This document shows, one piece after another, positions 25,230 through 27,536 of a stretch of 27,536 bases of DNA. The stretch lies in contig SZWC01004915.1 of NCBI GenBank assembly GCA_023375785.1, positions 47,939 to 75,474 of the forward strand, in the 5' to 3' direction. The stretch comes from Penium margaritaceum (taxonomy: Eukaryota; Streptophyta; Zygnematophyceae; Desmidiales; Peniaceae). A program made the position numbers and the translations under genes. The notes under the pieces were generated by a model. The model saw nothing but the letters and a program-made list of their open reading frames with translations. It had not been told where the DNA came from and did not search any database. Each line of letters opens with the position of its first letter. The stretch's first letter is position 1.

Positions 25230-27536
25230 TGCATCGACCGTGGTCCTGTCGACGTAGCAGCTTCAGAACAGGGGCGATCCGCGTCTGCCAGACGGAAATG
25301 CGCTGCCTGCGGCTCGCGGCGGGTCTACTCGTCCCGCCCAGAAGACGAGTTCTAAACGGCGACCCTTGTCACTTGATCCTGCGGTATCCCCATAAGCAGG
25401 AGTCGGGGCTGTCTGAGCCCGTTCAGTCTGTGGCTGTTCAGTGTCGACTGAAGATCGGAGTCGGGGCACCGGGTGCTTGAGCTGCTGGCCACTGCTATTA
25501 CCAACGCACCAGCTAGTGGTGGTGGTGGTTTGTCAGCGGTCAAGTCTGATCCCCCACACATGCACTGACATGGTCGTTTTCAATGGGAATAACTGGAGGC
25601 TGAGGCGGCATAGAGAGGTGCAGGAAAGAGGTACCAAGCGCTGATGCGATGGTGCTTTCCTTCCTTGGTGTGCACGAGGCGAGCCGATCAGTTGCAAGGC
25701 CCTAGTGGTGAGAGGCGCCGAGTGCACGATGCGTGGACCATGGTATCGTCCGAAGCGCTGTGTAGCCACAGATATGTGAAGGCAGGGGGTGGAGACATTA
25801 GAGTTCCAAGCTTCAACTTGCCACGGCGGTTGCAGCAGCAACCAGCAGGCAGCAGGAATCTCAATCAGAGGTGAAAGAACAGAACGTTCAGTCCAAGCAC
25901 AACAGAGCTCCAGCGACGCGCAAACTCGAAAACTCTTGTGGGAATAAGGCTACGCGCATTATGGCTCTATGCCAGAGTCCATTTTCGCCTACAACACGAG
26001 CCCCATGTCACGAACAGGGTCAGGAGGGACTAGGGGAAAGAAGGTGTCTGGGCCTGAGAGAGAATTTCTGATTGACGTTGTTTCCACTTTCCGAATCTGA
26101 CCAACGCAGTAGTGATCAGCTTGACGGTGCGTGGAGGCTGAAGTCAACTCATACGCGTGCCTCGGTCTCGCGAGCGAGCGCCATCGGAGAAAAAATCTAG
26201 GTCGCCGAAATTGTCGCAACTTGAGCAAAAGGATTTGTCATTTTCAGGCAGTTGTCACGGAAGTTTCAGAAGAATCAGCAATATGGAAGCAACTATGGTG
26301 GAAAACTGAAAACGGCCCGTAACCATCCGTTCCTTCCTGAAGCAGCAGATGATGACTTACTGTTTCGATGCTACAAATTTGCACCTTCAGTGATTGGCCC
26401 AATGGAAACATGCAATGCCATTTCTTGGAGTCACAATCTGACAAATAAAAATTATGAATGTGTCTCAAAACAGCCCCCAATTCACGCCGTGATTTATGCT
26501 TCAACAATCTACAAGTTTTGTACTGTTGGGTTGGAGTCATCCCTCTAACCATGGCTAGTAATGGCGAAAGATGCATGATGGCTACCTCATCCATAATCCC
26601 ATCATACGCTAGTGTGAATTGCGTCTGCCCGTCAATAAGAAACCAGAAAAAAAAAATGAAACAAAATACTGAACAAAACTAGGTGCGCAAACACAGTTGA
26701 ATTTCATCAATGAAAGACGATGAAACGTCGAGTCGCCATGCAGTTCACATTGATTATGTGATGGAACTTCGCAATTAGTGAGCCCATGCACAACATTGAT
26801 GAGAGATGAAAAATTTTGAACAGCTGAACATCGAAACATTTTTAAACTGATACGGCACAAAGTAACTCATCTTGCAAATAACCTCATCAACTTGCGAGTT
26901 GACAAACTACTAAGACCTTGGCGGGATAGATTGAAGAATCCACATCTTGTTAGCATCCAAACATAGCCATGAACATTACTTGAGACAAGGCACCAATCAT
27001 TGACAAGGAAATATTGCACAATAGCGTGTCCACCACCTCTCCCATCCTCAACTTCATTTGGTAAGGTGATGATATGAAATGTCAAAGAACAAGAAAAATG
27101 TTGATGAAAAAATATTTTTTATCCTTTCTTTCAATGAAAATCCTTATTTCAATAAAATTACAAAATATTTTTCATTTGAATTCCTCTTGCAACAATCCTA
27201 TGTATATCCTTTTTTGAGCCAATGTCTTCCCCTCATTTATTCTCTCCATTCATTTCCCTTCAACCTTCCCTTCTTTCTAAACTTCCACCGTTCCATCCTT
27301 CATGAACGAATCAAAATCTAGTTGAACTCATATATTTCCGCTTTCACTCATCCATTTTCACCTCAAGCATGTCATCACTACTCATAAAATTTCATAATTA
27401 AGAGAACCCCTCTATTACCTTCTCATGACCTCAAGCATCCCTATCTCCCACCCCACCATATGTAATATGATGTTACTCATCCAATGTTTTCATCCAAATT
27501 TCTCCTCATTTTGATATCATCCTCTCATTCCTATGA
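25230..27536. other. No gene recognised; AT-rich right end
   Basis: Frames of 98-116 codons around 26244-26594 overlap on both strands and show no domain. Composition falls to clearly AT- and pyrimidine-rich from about 27090, unlike the rest of the window. I see no retroelement landmarks, primer-binding sites or tRNA-like boxes here. Confidence 0.4.

Noticed and set aside
26244-26594. Possible gene at 26244-26594 (either strand)
   Set aside because: Frames of 98-116 codons overlap on opposite strands with no domain, no splice pattern I could defend and no homologue in the window.

Overview
The window is a repeat-dominated stretch of a eukaryotic nuclear genome. No intact single-copy host gene could be recognised in it. 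Three primer-binding sites match the 3' end of initiator tRNA-Met (TGGTATCAGAGC). There are also Ty1/copia gag, protease and integrase remains, a Ty3/gypsy chromovirus fragment, a Mutator-like element with a 9-bp target duplication, and tRNA-derived SINE-like units. Together these suggest a streptophyte (land plant or charophyte alga). That is inference: no ribosomal, organellar or housekeeping marker is present to confirm it.

Layout. 458-6868: an LTR-type element (family A) with polypurine tract, LTR, primer-binding site, a CAG/TAG-rich region, a decayed ORF for an acidic coiled-coil protein, a second polypurine tract and a second LTR-like block. 8113-10584: a non-autonomous Mutator-like element with about 170-bp terminal inverted repeats, a 30-bp G run, and a five-unit tandem array of about 148 bp built round very GC-rich hairpins. 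About 10691-15993: a second LTR element (B) with primer-binding site, CAG/TAG-rich region and a copia gag-protease-integrase pseudogene that stops abruptly inside the integrase. 15995-19675: a second, better preserved copy of the family A body, split by a 974-bp solo LTR (16590-17563) whose empty site can be seen in copy 1. 20234-24000: a minus-strand copia pre-integrase fragment, two copies of a dispersed repeat carrying tRNA-like segments, and a plus-strand chromovirus integrase/chromodomain fragment. From about 24240 to the end nothing was identified; composition becomes AT-rich after 26600.

Two points deserve most attention. First, the copia gag frame carries about 17 in-frame TAG/TAA codons and only one TGA, and nearly all sit where glutamine is expected, including inside polyglutamine tracts. 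Either CAG codons have decayed to TAG (for example by cytosine deamination in CHG context) or UAR is read as glutamine; the sequence alone does not decide this. Second, hairpins in two separate tandem repeats differ between units by paired, stem-preserving substitutions. Two of the three single-N positions (4637, 14876) are flanked by exact 217-bp and 216-bp duplications. These are almost certainly unmerged contig overlaps and must not be read as biology.
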